From Pseudonocardia sp. (lineage in GTDB: Bacteria; Actinomycetota; Actinomycetes; Mycobacteriales; Pseudonocardiaceae), in assembly GCA_019244295.1 (NCBI GenBank), contig JAFASX010000153.1, forward strand, positions 1-49,284: DNA of 49,284 nucleotides, given 5' to 3'. A program made the translations under genes and the position numbers. Each line of letters begins with the position of its first letter. The first letter of the stretch is position 1. The notes beneath the pieces are model-generated. The model made no database searches and was not told the DNA's origin. It saw nothing but the letters and a program-made list of their open reading frames with translations. This document shows positions 1 to 9,000 of the stretch, piece after piece.

Positions 1-798
1 GACCGGCCCGGAGAGATCCCCCGTCTGGGACCGGTGCTGCCCGAGGTCGCCCGCGACATCGTCGCCGCGCAACACCGGGGAGCCGAGTGGCGTTTCGCCA
101 TCGTCGATACCGACGGCTACCTGCTATTGGGCGGGGTGACTCGGCAACGACCCCGACCAGCCCCCGGCACATCGCCGCCGGGGCGGTGTCGGGGTGGGAT
201 TGTGGAGCTGCAGTTGACCGCTGAGCTGCTTGACCACCTTGCTCGCCATCCGTTGTTTGCTGGTGGGGCTTGGGCGCGGGTGATCGCGGATCTGGCTGGC
301 CAGTTCGCCCGTCGTGATCACCTGCTGGCCCAGTTGGACACCCGGCCTGATGACCGGTTTGCTCGGGGCGCGCTGGCTCGGCATATTCAGATTCGGGATC
401 GCACGTGTGTCCATCCTGGGTGTATGCGACCCGCCGCCTGCTGTGAGATGGATCATGTTGAGGATTACGCCCGTGGTGGGCTGACGATCCGGATCAACAT
501 CGGCCCGGAATGTGGTTTGCACCACCCGTATAAGGACCGTGGTTGGCGGTTGACCCAACCTGAGCCCGGAGTATTCCGGTGGGTCAGCCCGTTGGGGCGG
601 ATTTATGTCACGCGGGGGGAACCGGTGATGCCCCCGTTACCGGCGCCCCGGCCACGTCCCACCCAACCTGAGCTGGGTAACCCGCTGCCGCTGTGCGACG
701 GCTCGATCCTGCCACCGACAACCAGTCTCATACCCGGGCCGGAGCCTGAACCGCCACCACAACCCGACGCGGACGATCTCGACCCGCCGCCGTTCTGA
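1..798 (+). CDS. HNH endonuclease of the DUF222/13E12 type, 5' end outside window
   Basis: The reading frame is open back to base 1, so the N-terminal DUF222 region lies upstream of the window. The visible part ends in a clear HNH module: Cys-x4-Cys near RTCVHPGC, Cys-Cys-x-x-Asp-His (EMDHVEDYA), a GGLT turn, an Asn, and CGLHHPYKD followed by GW. This arrangement is standard for the repeated actinobacterial DUF222/HNH proteins (M. tuberculosis 13E12 family). They are probable metal-dependent nucleases of unknown biological role and are often carried in several copies. After the HNH module comes a Pro-rich tail of about 60 residues that looks disordered. A GTG at 34 could be read as a start, but it would cut the conserved region, so I treat the gene as partial. 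Family assignment is firm; function is inferred. Confidence 0.88.
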   Translation, partial: DRPGEIPRLGPVLPEVARDIVAAQHRGAEWRFAIVDTDGYLLLGGVTRQRPRPAPGTSPPGRCRGGIVELQLTAELLDHLARHPLFAGGAWARVIADLAGQFARRDHLLAQLDTRPDDRFARGALARHIQIRDRTCVHPGCMRPAACCEMDHVEDYARGGLTIRINIGPECGLHHPYKDRGWRLTQPEPGVFRWVSPLGRIYVTRGEPVMPPLPAPRPRPTQPELGNPLPLCDGSILPPTTSLIPGPEPEPPPQPDADDLDPPPF

Positions 799-878
799 CC
801 AGCAACAATCGGTGCCAGGTCAGGTAAAGTCCAGCTCGCCCCGCGGGCCTCCGGGCACGGGCTGGTGCGCGCCGGCCG

Positions 879-906
879 TGGTGGGAGCGCGGATGTGCTC
901 CCACCA
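879..906. terminator. Perfect 10-bp hairpin after the HNH gene
   Basis: TGGTGGGAGC (879-888) and GCTCCCACCA (897-906) are perfect inverted arms around an 8-base loop, about 80 bases after the HNH stop codon. There is no T-run. It may end the HNH transcript, as many high-GC actinobacterial terminators lack the U tract, or it may be a protein-binding palindrome. Confidence 0.45.
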
Positions 907-1504
907 GTTCCGCGGTGTCCGTGCAGGCCGTGGCGGCGTGGGCGTAGGCCCGTCACTCCTGCGGCTCGCTCACCGCCACCACCGCGACCATTACCAAGAT
1001 CGCACTGCCAACAATATGCACTCCCAAAATGCGCTTGAGGGTGGGCCGCGTCGAACGGAGTGAGGAGTGATTAGCACGGGATGTCAACGCTCAAGATGAT
1101 CAATAGCTGTGGTCCCACTCGGTCCGCCGACGCCCTTCTCCATCCCGTCAAAGTCAGAGCCAGCCAGTGCTCGACGACGTCGCGTGGCTCACCGCGCGTG
1201 ACACGGCCGGCAAGGTTGAGTCGATCTCCGGCAACCCAGCGCACGCGTGCATGCCTGCCTCGATCGCCACACGGCCGGTCGGTGATCCCGACCTCGACGC
1301 GCTGGCCTCCGGGAGACTCACCCGCTGATCTACGCTCTATCCGCCTCGGGACACAACGGCCTCGGAACACATCAGTTGTGCGTCACAAGCGGCCATCTTC
1401 TTACCTGCGGGCGCTGCTGATGGTTGCTGCGGGGCAAGAAGAGACGCCAGAGTGCGCTGTCGTGGTGCCAATGCGCATCCAGGGTGTCGGTGTTGGGAGG
1501 GGCC
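907..1504. other. Gene-poor stretch without a supportable gene
   Basis: No frame here has a convincing start, ribosome binding site and family match. The one stretch that reads somewhat like protein is on the plus strand from GTG 1167 to TGA 1328 (about 53 residues, with ARDTAGKVE and VGDPDLDALASG). It could be the tail of a decayed gene but I do not recognise it. The debris on its right side supports the view that this is an old insertion or deletion zone. Confidence 0.4.
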
Positions 1505-1743
1505 ATGGGAACAGGTAGCGGGTCGGAGCACGAGGCGGTGACTGATGCGTTGATCAGGCACAGACGCATGATCGTGGCGGTGGCGACCTCGTCGGTGGGT
1601 ACGACTGACCAGCTGGGAGCGCGATCGGTGCGCTGGACGCGGTCGAGGTCACGTTCGAGTTGACGTTTACCGCCGAGGGCAGCGTGATTGTGGCTGGAGC
1701 TTGGGGAGAGGTCACATTGGAGGTGGGGGACTGGATTCAATAA
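1505..1743 (+). pseudogene. Disrupted small gene with a Trypco1-like C-terminus
   Basis: An ATG at 1505 sits directly behind GGGAGGGGCC, a strong ribosome binding site, and opens a frame that soon runs into Arg/Ser-rich shadow sequence. From 1609 a different plus frame, with no start codon of its own, reads AIGALDAVEVTFELTF, TAEGSVIVAGAWGEVTLEV and stops at 1743. That stretch resembles the C-terminal strands of trypsin-co-occurring domain 1 (the CU044_2847 type: VEVxFG, then xxSAEAG, then xxVxLxW). A frameshift near 1606-1622 would join the two parts into one protein of about 79 residues. Such proteins accompany peptidase-like effectors in actinobacteria, but no such partner is intact here. 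The family call rests on recall of the motif. Confidence 0.35.
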
Positions 1744-1852
1744 GTTGTTTATGCAAGGGCGCGATCGTATCGCTCCGATCTATGTGGAACAGGTGCCGAG
1801 TGACGGGTAGTGACTTCTTGGGTTGGTCAGTGAGCGTGGTCTCTGTGGGTCT

Positions 1853-1999
1853 TTTTGTATCAACGTTGATCACAGGGTCGGCAGCCGCCAGGAAGTCTTC
1901 CGCTTGCTTGGTGATGTAACGAAATTGGTCATCCCGGTCCGGATGTTGGTTCCCCTTCATCTTCTTGCGGGTGCCTCGCAAGCTATATCCCAGTGAATG
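1853..1999 (-). pseudogene. ISAzo13-family transposase fragment
   Basis: On the minus strand this piece reads LHSLGYSLRGTRKK, then GNQHPDRDDQFRYI, then FLAAADPVINVDTK. This is the block of ISAzo13 transposases that joins the helix-turn-helix region to the catalytic core (usual form GYSLQxNRK, HPDRDAQFxYIN, GQPVxSVDTKKKE). Similarity stops at VDTK, just where the first catalytic Asp lies, and the rest of the core is missing. Upstream (to about 2050) the HTH region is spread over more than one frame. No terminal inverted repeats are seen. It is therefore a dead remnant that abuts the C-terminal end of the DUF2127 gene. Confidence 0.65.
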
Positions 2000-2081
2000 A
2001 AGCGGACGAGCGTGGTCGGAAGAATCCTCACCGAGGTCACCTGAAAGGTCGGCAACGCCAGCTCGGATCGTTGCGGCACGC

Positions 2082-2900
2082 TCAGCCGGCGCTGGCCGAT
2101 GGAGCGGTCTGCGTTGACGGGAAGGGATGCGAGGAGCGCAGCGCGCTGACCCCGCAGTTGGCCCGGCGCTCATCGTCTTCGGCTCGGCCGCCACCGCGCA
2201 CCCCGAACAGCCGCTTGGCCCACAACAGGTAGACCACCACCGCCAGGTTGATCACGAAGGCGGTGACCTTGAATACTGTGACTCGGATCACCAGCTCGTT
2301 GATCTCGGGAATCAACAGCACGGCGGTGGCGACGAACGTCAGGTACTCCGCCCACCGCTTGGCCAGCCACAGGCCGACCGCCTCCACGCCCTCGAGCAGC
2401 GCATAGCCGGTCAGCGCCGCCGCCAGCAACCACAGCCTGGTGGGGGCGACCGTGAACAGATCCTGGATTCGGTGAACCAACCCGATACCGAACCGCCCGC
2501 TCAGGTCGCCCTGGACAGCGTCCAATATCTGGACGAACGTCTTATTTAACCCTTCCCGGTGACGGATGAACATCACTACCACGAACGCGAGCGAGCCGAG
2601 TACCACGGTGTGAAACAGCCGGTCCAACGCGATCAGACGCAGCACGTACCGGTCGCGCAACATCCGGCCCCGAGGCGGAACGTGCTCGTCGGTCAGTTTC
2701 GGCGGATATAGTTCGCCAGGATGGTCGGGAACGGGTTTCGGCAGCCAACCGTCGCAGCGCAGACAGCGGTGCCAACGCAAGCCATACCCGGCGTCACGTA
2801 CCACCAGCTCGTCGGACGGCCGGATGGCCTTAGCATCCGTGCCGACCAAAACGTGACCACCAAGCGCACACCCCAGTAGTTCGTAGCGTAGCCCCATCAA
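2082..2900 (-). CDS. DUF2127-type integral membrane protein
   Basis: A 272-residue protein. Residues 1-80 are soluble and carry a possible small zinc site (HRCLRCDGWLP). After RDRYVLRLIALDRLFHT come four hydrophobic segments: VVLGSLAFVVVMFI, the LWLLAAALTGYALLEGVEAVGLWL pair, YLTFVATAVLLIPEINEL and FVINLAVVVYLLWAKRLFG. The RLIALDRxxH entry and the YALLEGVEAVGLWxxKRWAEYLTF core are characteristic of DUF2127 proteins, whose function is unknown. The last 30 residues after LFGVRG are low-complexity and lie against the ISAzo13 remnant, so the natural C-terminus may have been altered. The gene is monocistronic and reads away from fabG. Confidence 0.8.
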   Translation of the reverse strand: MMGLRYELLGCALGGHVLVGTDAKAIRPSDELVVRDAGYGLRWHRCLRCDGWLPKPVPDHPGELYPPKLTDEHVPPRGRMLRDRYVLRLIALDRLFHTVVLGSLAFVVVMFIRHREGLNKTFVQILDAVQGDLSGRFGIGLVHRIQDLFTVAPTRLWLLAAALTGYALLEGVEAVGLWLAKRWAEYLTFVATAVLLIPEINELVIRVTVFKVTAFVINLAVVVYLLWAKRLFGVRGGGRAEDDERRANCGVSALRSSHPFPSTQTAPSASAG

Positions 2901-2931
2901 GGCAGCCTAGCGGGTAGCTGGTGATCGGGCT

Positions 2932-3690
2932 TCAGTCCCGTGGGCCGCCGGCCACGTAGATCACCTGCCCGGAGACGTAGCCGGACTCCTCGCTGACCAG
3001 GAACGACACCACTGAGGCGATGTCCTCGGGCTGGCCGACCCTGCCCACCGGGATCTGGGCGGCTGCTTTGGCCTGGTACTCCTCCCACGGCACGCCGACC
3101 CGCTCAGCGGTTGCCTTGGTCATCTCGGTGGCGACGAAACCGGGGGCGATCGCGTTGACGGTGATCCCGAACTTGCCCAGCTCGATCGCCAGGGTCTTGG
3201 TGAAGCCCTGCAGCCCGGCTTTGGCCGTGGAGTAGTTGGCCTGCCCACGGTTGCCCTGCGCGGAGGTACTGGACAGGTTCACGATGCGGCCCCACCGCGC
3301 CTTGGTCATGTACGCCTGCGCCGCGCGGCTCATCAGGAACGAACCCCGCAGGTGCACGTTCATCACGGTGTCCCAATCCTGCTCAGTCATCTTGAACAGC
3401 AGGTTGTCCCTGGTCACACCGGCATTGTTCACCAGTATCACGGGCGGACCCAGCTCGGTGGCGATCCGCTCGACAGCGGCCCGCACGGCCCCGGCGTCGC
3501 TCACGTCCGCCCCGATCGCAAGCGCCTGGCCGCCTTCGGCGGTAATTGCTTTGACGGTGGGCTCGCAGTTGCTCTCGTCCAGATCGAGCACCGCGACGGC
3601 TCTGCCCTCGCGGGCCAGGCGTTGGGCGGTCGCGGCCCCGATGCCGCGCGCCGCTCCGGTCACGATCGCCACTTTGGTGCCAGTACCCAT
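2932..3690 (-). CDS. fabG: 3-oxoacyl-ACP reductase-type short-chain dehydrogenase
   Basis: A 252-residue classical SDR. The Rossmann glycine motif TGAARGIG follows MGTGTKVAIV, NNAG is in place, and the catalytic set is Ser (NLSST), Tyr and Lys (YSTAK). The GFVATEMT segment and the C-terminal GYVSGQVIYVAGG are typical of FabG-like enzymes that reduce 3-ketoacyl thioesters with NADPH. The start ATG at 3690 is preceded by AAAGGTGAG; a longer frame to 3792 adds low-complexity sequence with no ribosome binding site. Actinobacteria have many FabG paralogues, and no fatty-acid synthase genes are nearby, so the true substrate is open. Confidence 0.85.
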   Translation of the reverse strand: MGTGTKVAIVTGAARGIGAATAQRLAREGRAVAVLDLDESNCEPTVKAITAEGGQALAIGADVSDAGAVRAAVERIATELGPPVILVNNAGVTRDNLLFKMTEQDWDTVMNVHLRGSFLMSRAAQAYMTKARWGRIVNLSSTSAQGNRGQANYSTAKAGLQGFTKTLAIELGKFGITVNAIAPGFVATEMTKATAERVGVPWEEYQAKAAAQIPVGRVGQPEDIASVVSFLVSEESGYVSGQVIYVAGGPRD

Positions 3691-3832
3691 TAGCTCACCT
3701 TTGCCCTCGGTCCACGCGGTTGTACCGAGCGTGGATGTACTCCATCTCCTCGTGCTGCCTCTCCTCGCTGGCCCATGGGTGCTTCCCAGCATGGTCCCGG
3801 GGCGTGCTCCGCGCAGGGCGAGGCGTTACTTG

Positions 3833-3858
3833 TTCCTACGGAGGTTTCCTACGGAGGT
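3833..3858 (+). repeat. Two tandem copies of a 13-bp unit
   Basis: TTCCTACGGAGGT occurs at 3833-3845 and again immediately at 3846-3858, followed by a partial third match (TTCC). Each copy contains a GGAGG core. It lies in the 280-base gap between the divergent fabG and SRPBCC genes, more than 100 bases from the SRPBCC start. No other feature is evident in this gap. Confidence 0.7.
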
Positions 3859-3972
3859 TTCCAAAGGTGGGGTTGAGCAAGCCGATCACGTGTCCCTGTG
3901 GTCGACATCGCGCTGACCACCCAGCTAGGTTCATGTGCGGTACACGGCTGGCCTGAAGGAGGGTGATCCGCG

Positions 3973-4488
3973 ATGGTGCGGTACAGCGATACGCCGGCGG
4001 TGGAGGTCAGTACGCTGGTGGCGGCCCCGCCCGAGCGGCTGTGGCCGCTGGTCACCGACATCGAGCTAATCGCGTCGCTGAGCACCGAGCTGCGGCGGGT
4101 GCGCTGGCTGGATAAGGGCGAGCGTCCCGAGGTCGGCCGGCGGTTCGAGGGCACCAACCTGCATCCGGCGCACGGGGAGTGGACCAGCACGTCCCAGGTC
4201 ATCGAGTGCACCGAGCCCCAATTGTTCAGCTGGGCCGTCGGCGCGGTCGATGACCCAGCCGCGACCTGGGGTTTCGAGCTCACCCCAACCGAGGGCGGCA
4301 CCCGGCTGCGGCAGTTCGCCCGGATCGGGCCGGGATGGTCTGGCCTGAACGAGGTCATCGCCCGGATGCCAGACATGGAGGAACGTATTGTCGAGTCCCG
4401 GCTTGGCGAGTTCCGGGCCGGCATGGAGCGTAACCTGGCCGTGCTGCGGGAGCTGGCCGAGACCGGTCAGCTGTCCAAACCGGGGTGA
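3973..4488 (+). CDS. SRPBCC (START-like) domain protein
   Basis: A 171-residue helix-grip protein. It begins with a strand followed by VAAPPERLWPLVTDIE, the usual opening of polyketide-cyclase/dehydrase-type SRPBCC proteins. It continues with GRRFEGTN, LFSWAVG, TWGFELTPTEGGTRLRQFARIGPG, and ends in the long C-terminal helix (RLGEFRAGMERNLAVLRELAE). These proteins bind hydrophobic ligands in an internal cavity; no catalytic residue can be assigned. The start has a good ribosome binding site (AGGAGGGTGAT). The gene ends 9 bases before the PPOX gene, so the two probably form an operon. A role in binding or modifying a lipid or aromatic compound is only inference. Confidence 0.8.
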   Translation: MVRYSDTPAVEVSTLVAAPPERLWPLVTDIELIASLSTELRRVRWLDKGERPEVGRRFEGTNLHPAHGEWTSTSQVIECTEPQLFSWAVGAVDDPAATWGFELTPTEGGTRLRQFARIGPGWSGLNEVIARMPDMEERIVESRLGEFRAGMERNLAVLRELAETGQLSKPG

Positions 4489-4497
4489 TGCACGGGA

Positions 4498-4902
4498 ATG
4501 GGTGACTGGCGGGACGGGCTGAGCCCGGACTTCGATGCGTTCTGGGCTGAGCGGCGGATCTGTCTGCTGACTACGTTGCGGCGCAACGGCACGCCGCACA
4601 CGGTGCCGGTGGGGGCAACCCTTGATCTCGCTACCGGGATCGTCCGGGTGATCACCCGCCGTGGCTCGCGTAAGGTGGCCAACATCCGGGCCGCCGGCCC
4701 AGCGGGTGCTCGGGTCGCGGTGGGCCAGGTGGACGGTGGCCGATGGTGCACCGTCGAGGGGTTGGCGGTGGTGCGGGAGGACCGGGAGTCGGTGGCCGAG
4801 GCCGAACGGCGGTACGCGATGCGCTACCGGGAACCTCAACCCAATCCCGAGCGAGTGGCCATCGAGATCACCGTGCGCAGGCTACTCGGCAACGTGCGCT
4901 GA
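4498..4902 (+). CDS. PPOX-class F420-dependent protein
   Basis: A 134-residue split-barrel protein of the flavin/deazaflavin oxidoreductase group. The N-terminal FDAFWAERRICLLTTLRRNGTPHTVPVG, the strand pair with VRVITRRGSRKVANIRA and the VEGLAVVREDRES segment followed by RYAMRYREPQPNPERVAIEI match small actinobacterial F420-binding PPOX proteins. The RxGSxKVxNI part contacts the cofactor phosphate in that family. Members reduce quinones, biliverdin or other electrophiles with F420H2, or only bind the cofactor; the substrate here is unknown. It is the second gene of a probable operon with the SRPBCC protein. F420 use is supported by npdG at 30.0 kb. Confidence 0.78.
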   Translation: MGDWRDGLSPDFDAFWAERRICLLTTLRRNGTPHTVPVGATLDLATGIVRVITRRGSRKVANIRAAGPAGARVAVGQVDGGRWCTVEGLAVVREDRESVAEAERRYAMRYREPQPNPERVAIEITVRRLLGNVR

Positions 4903-4943
4903 CCTGCACTGAGCGTGTGCGTTCAGCCGCGTGGAGGGTGGGC

Positions 4944-5993
4944 TCAGTTCAGCTGAGCGCGTTCCAGCCGCACGCTGGGGTAGGCAGATATCGCCAGGCC
5001 GTTGGGTTGAACACCGGAGCGGACCAGCAAGTCACCCACAGCGGCGATCATCGCGCCGTTGTCGGTGCACAGCCGGATGGGCGGCACCCGCAGCGTGATG
5101 CCGGCCTCGGCGCAGCGCTGCTCGGCCAGCGCACGCACCCGACTGTTCGCCGCGACCCCGCCGACCACGACCAGGTCGGTAACGCCCTCCCGGCGGCAGG
5201 CCAGCACGGCCTTGGCGGTCAGCACATCGGCTATCGCTTCCTGGAACGACGCCGCTACGTCGGGTACCGGTACCGGCCGCCCGTCATCCGCGCACCGCTC
5301 CACCCACCGAGCCACCGCGGTCTTCAGCCCGGAGAACGAAAAGCCCAGCTCGTCGTCGCGTGGGCCGGTCAGGGGACGGGGAAACGCGATAGCCGCCGGG
5401 TCGCCGTCCCGGGCGGCCTTGTCGATCGCCGGCCCACCGGGGTAGGGGAGCCCGAGAATCCGGGCCACCTTGTCGAACGCCTCGCCGGCCGCGTCGTCAA
5501 TGGTGTCGCTCAAGTGCACGATCTCGTCGCGAGCGAGATCGCCCACCACCAGCAGCGAGGTATGTCCGCCCGAGACGATGAGCACCACACAGCGCGCGGG
5601 CAGCGCGCCGTGCTCGAGCAGGTCAGCCGCCGCATGCCCGGCGAGGTGGTGCACGCCGTACAGCGGAACGTCCCACGCCGCCGCGTATGCCTTGGCCGCC
5701 GCCACCCCGATATGCAGCGCGGTGGCCAGCCCCGGACCGGCGGTGACCGCGATCGCGCCGATGTGCTTAGGCAGGACCGCGGCCCGGCGCATCGCCTCCC
5801 GCACGCAAGGCACCAACGCCGATACGTGCGCCCGGGCGGCGATCTCCGGAACCACCCCGCCAAAGCGCACGTGCTCGTCCATCGACGACGCTAATGCATC
5901 ACCCAGCAGCTTGCCGTTGCGCACCAGCCCAACGCCGGTTTCATCGCATGAGGTCTCGATGCCGAGCACAATCGCGGCAGTCATCCGGGTCAT
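4944..5993 (-). CDS. tsaD: tRNA N6-adenosine threonylcarbamoyltransferase
   Basis: A 349-residue Kae1/TsaD protein. It transfers the threonylcarbamoyl group from TC-AMP to A37 of ANN-decoding tRNAs, together with TsaB and TsaE. The N-terminal [14 protein letters not shown], the metal-binding HHLAGH (His116 and His120), [10 protein letters not shown], the [22 protein letters not shown] block and [13 protein letters not shown] are all present, and length is normal. ATG 5993 and ATG 5984 are both possible starts. The gene lies 20 bases after cobN on the same strand and could be co-transcribed with it. This is an unusual place: tsaD commonly sits with tsaB, tsaE and rimI or groES, none of which are here. 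Confidence 0.96.
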   Translation of the reverse strand: MTRMTAAIVLGIETSCDETGVGLVRNGKLLGDALASSMDEHVRFGGVVPEIAARAHVSALVPCVREAMRRAAVLPKHIGAIAVTAGPGLATALHIGVAAAKAYAAAWDVPLYGVHHLAGHAAADLLEHGALPARCVVLIVSGGHTSLLVVGDLARDEIVHLSDTIDDAAGEAFDKVARILGLPYPGGPAIDKAARDGDPAAIAFPRPLTGPRDDELGFSFSGLKTAVARWVERCADDGRPVPVPDVAASFQEAIADVLTAKAVLACRREGVTDLVVVGGVAANSRVRALAEQRCAEAGITLRVPPIRLCTDNGAMIAAVGDLLVRSGVQPNGLAISAYPSVRLERAQLN

Positions 5994-6013
5994 TGTGCCA
6001 CATCTTTAACTGG

Positions 6014-9000
6014 TTACTCGGAGCCGGCTTCCAGGTCCGCTTCGGTGTCTAGGTATGCCTGGCGCAGGCTGGCCAGCGTGGCCGGCTCGGGGTGTTCCCA
6101 CATGCCCCGGTCCACGGCCTCGAGTAGCCGCTCTGTGATGCCGTGGCGGGCCCAAGGGTTGGACTCGCGCAGGAACTTGGCGGTCTCCGGGTCGAAAACG
6201 TACTCGGCCGCCAGTTTCTCGTACATCCAGTCCGCGACCACGCCGGTGGTGGCGTCGTAGCCGTAGAGGTAGTCCACCGTGGCAGCCAGCTCGAACGCGC
6301 CCTTGTAGCCGTGGCGGCGCATCGCGGCGATCCAGCGCGGGTTGACTACCCGGGCCCGGAACACCCGGGATGTCTCCTCGGACAGCGTGCGAGTACGCAC
6401 CGCGTCCGGGCGGGTGCTGTCTCCGATGTAGGCGGCGGGTGCGCGGCCGGTCAGTGCCCGCACCGTAGCGATCATGCCGCCGTGGTACTGGAAGTAATCG
6501 TCGGAGTCGGCGATGTCGTGTTCGCGGGTGTCGATGTTCTTGGCCGCCACCGCGATCCGGCGATACGCGCTCTCCATGTCCGGACGCGCCTCACAGCCGT
6601 CCAGGTCACGGCCGTAGGCGTAGCCACCCCAGGTGGCATACACCTCGGCGAGGTCGGCGTCGTCGCGCCAGTTGCGGCTCTCCAGCAGCGGCAAGATGCC
6701 AGCGCCGTACGCCCCCGGCTTAGAACCGAAGATCCGGGTGGTGGCCCGCCGCTCATCGCCATGCGAAGCCAAATCGGCGCGCGCGTGGGCCCGAACGTAG
6801 TTTTGCGCGGCCGGCTCGTCCAGGGACGCCACTAGCCGCACCGCGTCGTCCAGCATGGTCACCACGTGTGGGAACGCGTCGCGGAAGAACCCGGAAATGC
6901 GCACCGTGACGTCGATGCGGGGCCGGCCCAGCTCGTCCAGCCCGATTGGTTCCAAGCCGCGGACCCGTCGGGATGCTTCGTCCCAGCACGGCCGAACCCC
7001 CAGCAGCGCGATGATTTCGGCGATGTCATCGCCCGAGGTGCGCATCGCCGAGGTGCCCCAGGCGGATAGGCCCACTGAGCGTGGCCAGTCGCCGTGGTCG
7101 GCGCGGTAGCGGGCAAGCAGCGACTCGGCCATCGCCCAGCCGGTCTCCCAGGCCAGCTTGCTGGGGATCGCGCGCGGGTCGACAGCGTAGAAGTTTCGTC
7201 CGGTCGGCAGCACATTCAGCAGTCCGCGCAACGGTGAGCCGGACGGTCCGGCTGGGATGTAGCCGCCGTCCAGAGCGTGCAGCACGTGGGTGATTTCATC
7301 GGTGGTGCGGGCCAGCCGGTGGATCACCTCGGTGGCGGCGAACCGCAATACCTCCGCCGCGGGCCCGTCCGGGACCGCGGCGACAGACCAGCCGGCGTCC
7401 TCCATGGCCTGAATCAGCTCACGGGCTTGGGCCTCGACGAGATCGGTGCGTGCGCGTGACTCGTCGCCCAGGCCGAGCGCTTCGCGCAGCCCAGGTAAAG
7501 CCTGCTCGCCACCCCACAGTTGGCGAGCCCGTAGCATGGCCAGCACCAGATTCACCCTGGCCGCTCCGACTGGCGCGGCGCCGAGAATATGCAGTCCGTC
7601 GCGGATCTGGGCGTCCTTGACCTCGCACAGCCAGCCGTCGACATGCAGCAGGAAGTCGTCGAACTCGGCGTCGTGCGGCCGGTTAGTGATCCCCAGATCG
7701 TGATCGAGCTTGGCCGCCTGCAGCAATGTCCAGATCTGTTGGCGGATCGCGGGCAGCTTGGCCGGGTCCAGGGCGGCGATGTTCGCGTGCTCGTCGAGCA
7801 ATTGTTCTAGCCGCGCGATGTCGCCGTAGCTTTCCGCACGGGCCATCGGCGGGATCAGGTGGTCGACCAGGGTGGCGTGCGCTCGCCGCTTAGCTTGGGT
7901 GCCCTCGCCGGGATCGTTCACTAGGAACGGATAGATCAGCGGCAGGTCGCCGATCGCTGCGTCTGGTCCGCAGGAAGCGGACATCCCGGCGGTTTTCCCC
8001 GGTAGCCACTCCAGGTTGCCGTGCTTGCCGAGGTGTACCACCGCGTCGGCGTGAAAACCGTCGGCGATCCAGCGGTAGGCGGCCAGGTAATGATGGGTGG
8101 GCGGCAAATCCGGGGCGTGGTAGATCGCGATCGGGTTGTCCCCGAACCCGCGCGGCGGCTGCACCATCACCACCACGTTCCCGGCGCGCAGCGCAGCCAA
8201 AACGATCTCGCCGTTCTTGTCGCGAGAGGAGTCCACATACAGCTCGCCGGGGGCCGGGCCCCAGTGTCGCTCGATATCTGACCGCAGGTCGGCCGGCAGC
8301 GTGTCGTAAAACGCCTGGTAGCACCGCGCGCTGATCCGCACTGGGTTACCGCGCAGCTGCTCCTCGGTGAGCCAGTTCGGGTCCTGCCCGCCGGCCGCGA
8401 TCAGCGCGTGCATCAGCGCGTCGCCGTCTTGCGCGGCCAACCCCGGCAGCGCGTCTGGGCCATCCGGTGGGCCGACGTCGTAGCCGGCGTCCCGCATCGC
8501 GGCCAGCAGCCGAACCGCGCTGGCCGGGGTGTCCAAGCCGACCGCGTTTCCGATGCGGGAGTGCTTGGTGGGGTACGCCGAGAGCATCAGCACGACTCGG
8601 CGTTGGGGCACCGGGATGTGGCGCAGGCGAGCGTGCCGGATCGCGATTCCCGCCACTCTGGCCGCGCGTTCCGGGTCGGCCACGTACCTGGTCAGCCCGT
8701 CCGCGTCGACCTCCTTGAACGAAAACGGCACGGTGATCAGTCGACCGTCGAACTCCGGGATGGCCACCTGGGTGGCGGCGTCCAGCGGTGACAGCCCGTC
8801 ATCGTTCGACCCCCACGCGGCCCGCGAGCTTGTCAAGCACAGCCCCTGCAGGATTGGCACGTCCAGCTGGGCCAGCGCCCCGACATCCCATGCCCCGTCG
8901 TCCCCACCGGCCGACACCGCCGCCGGGGTCGCGCCGCCGGCCGCGAGCACGGTGACCACCAGCGCGTCGACGTTCCGCAGCTCATCCAGCAATTCGGCGG

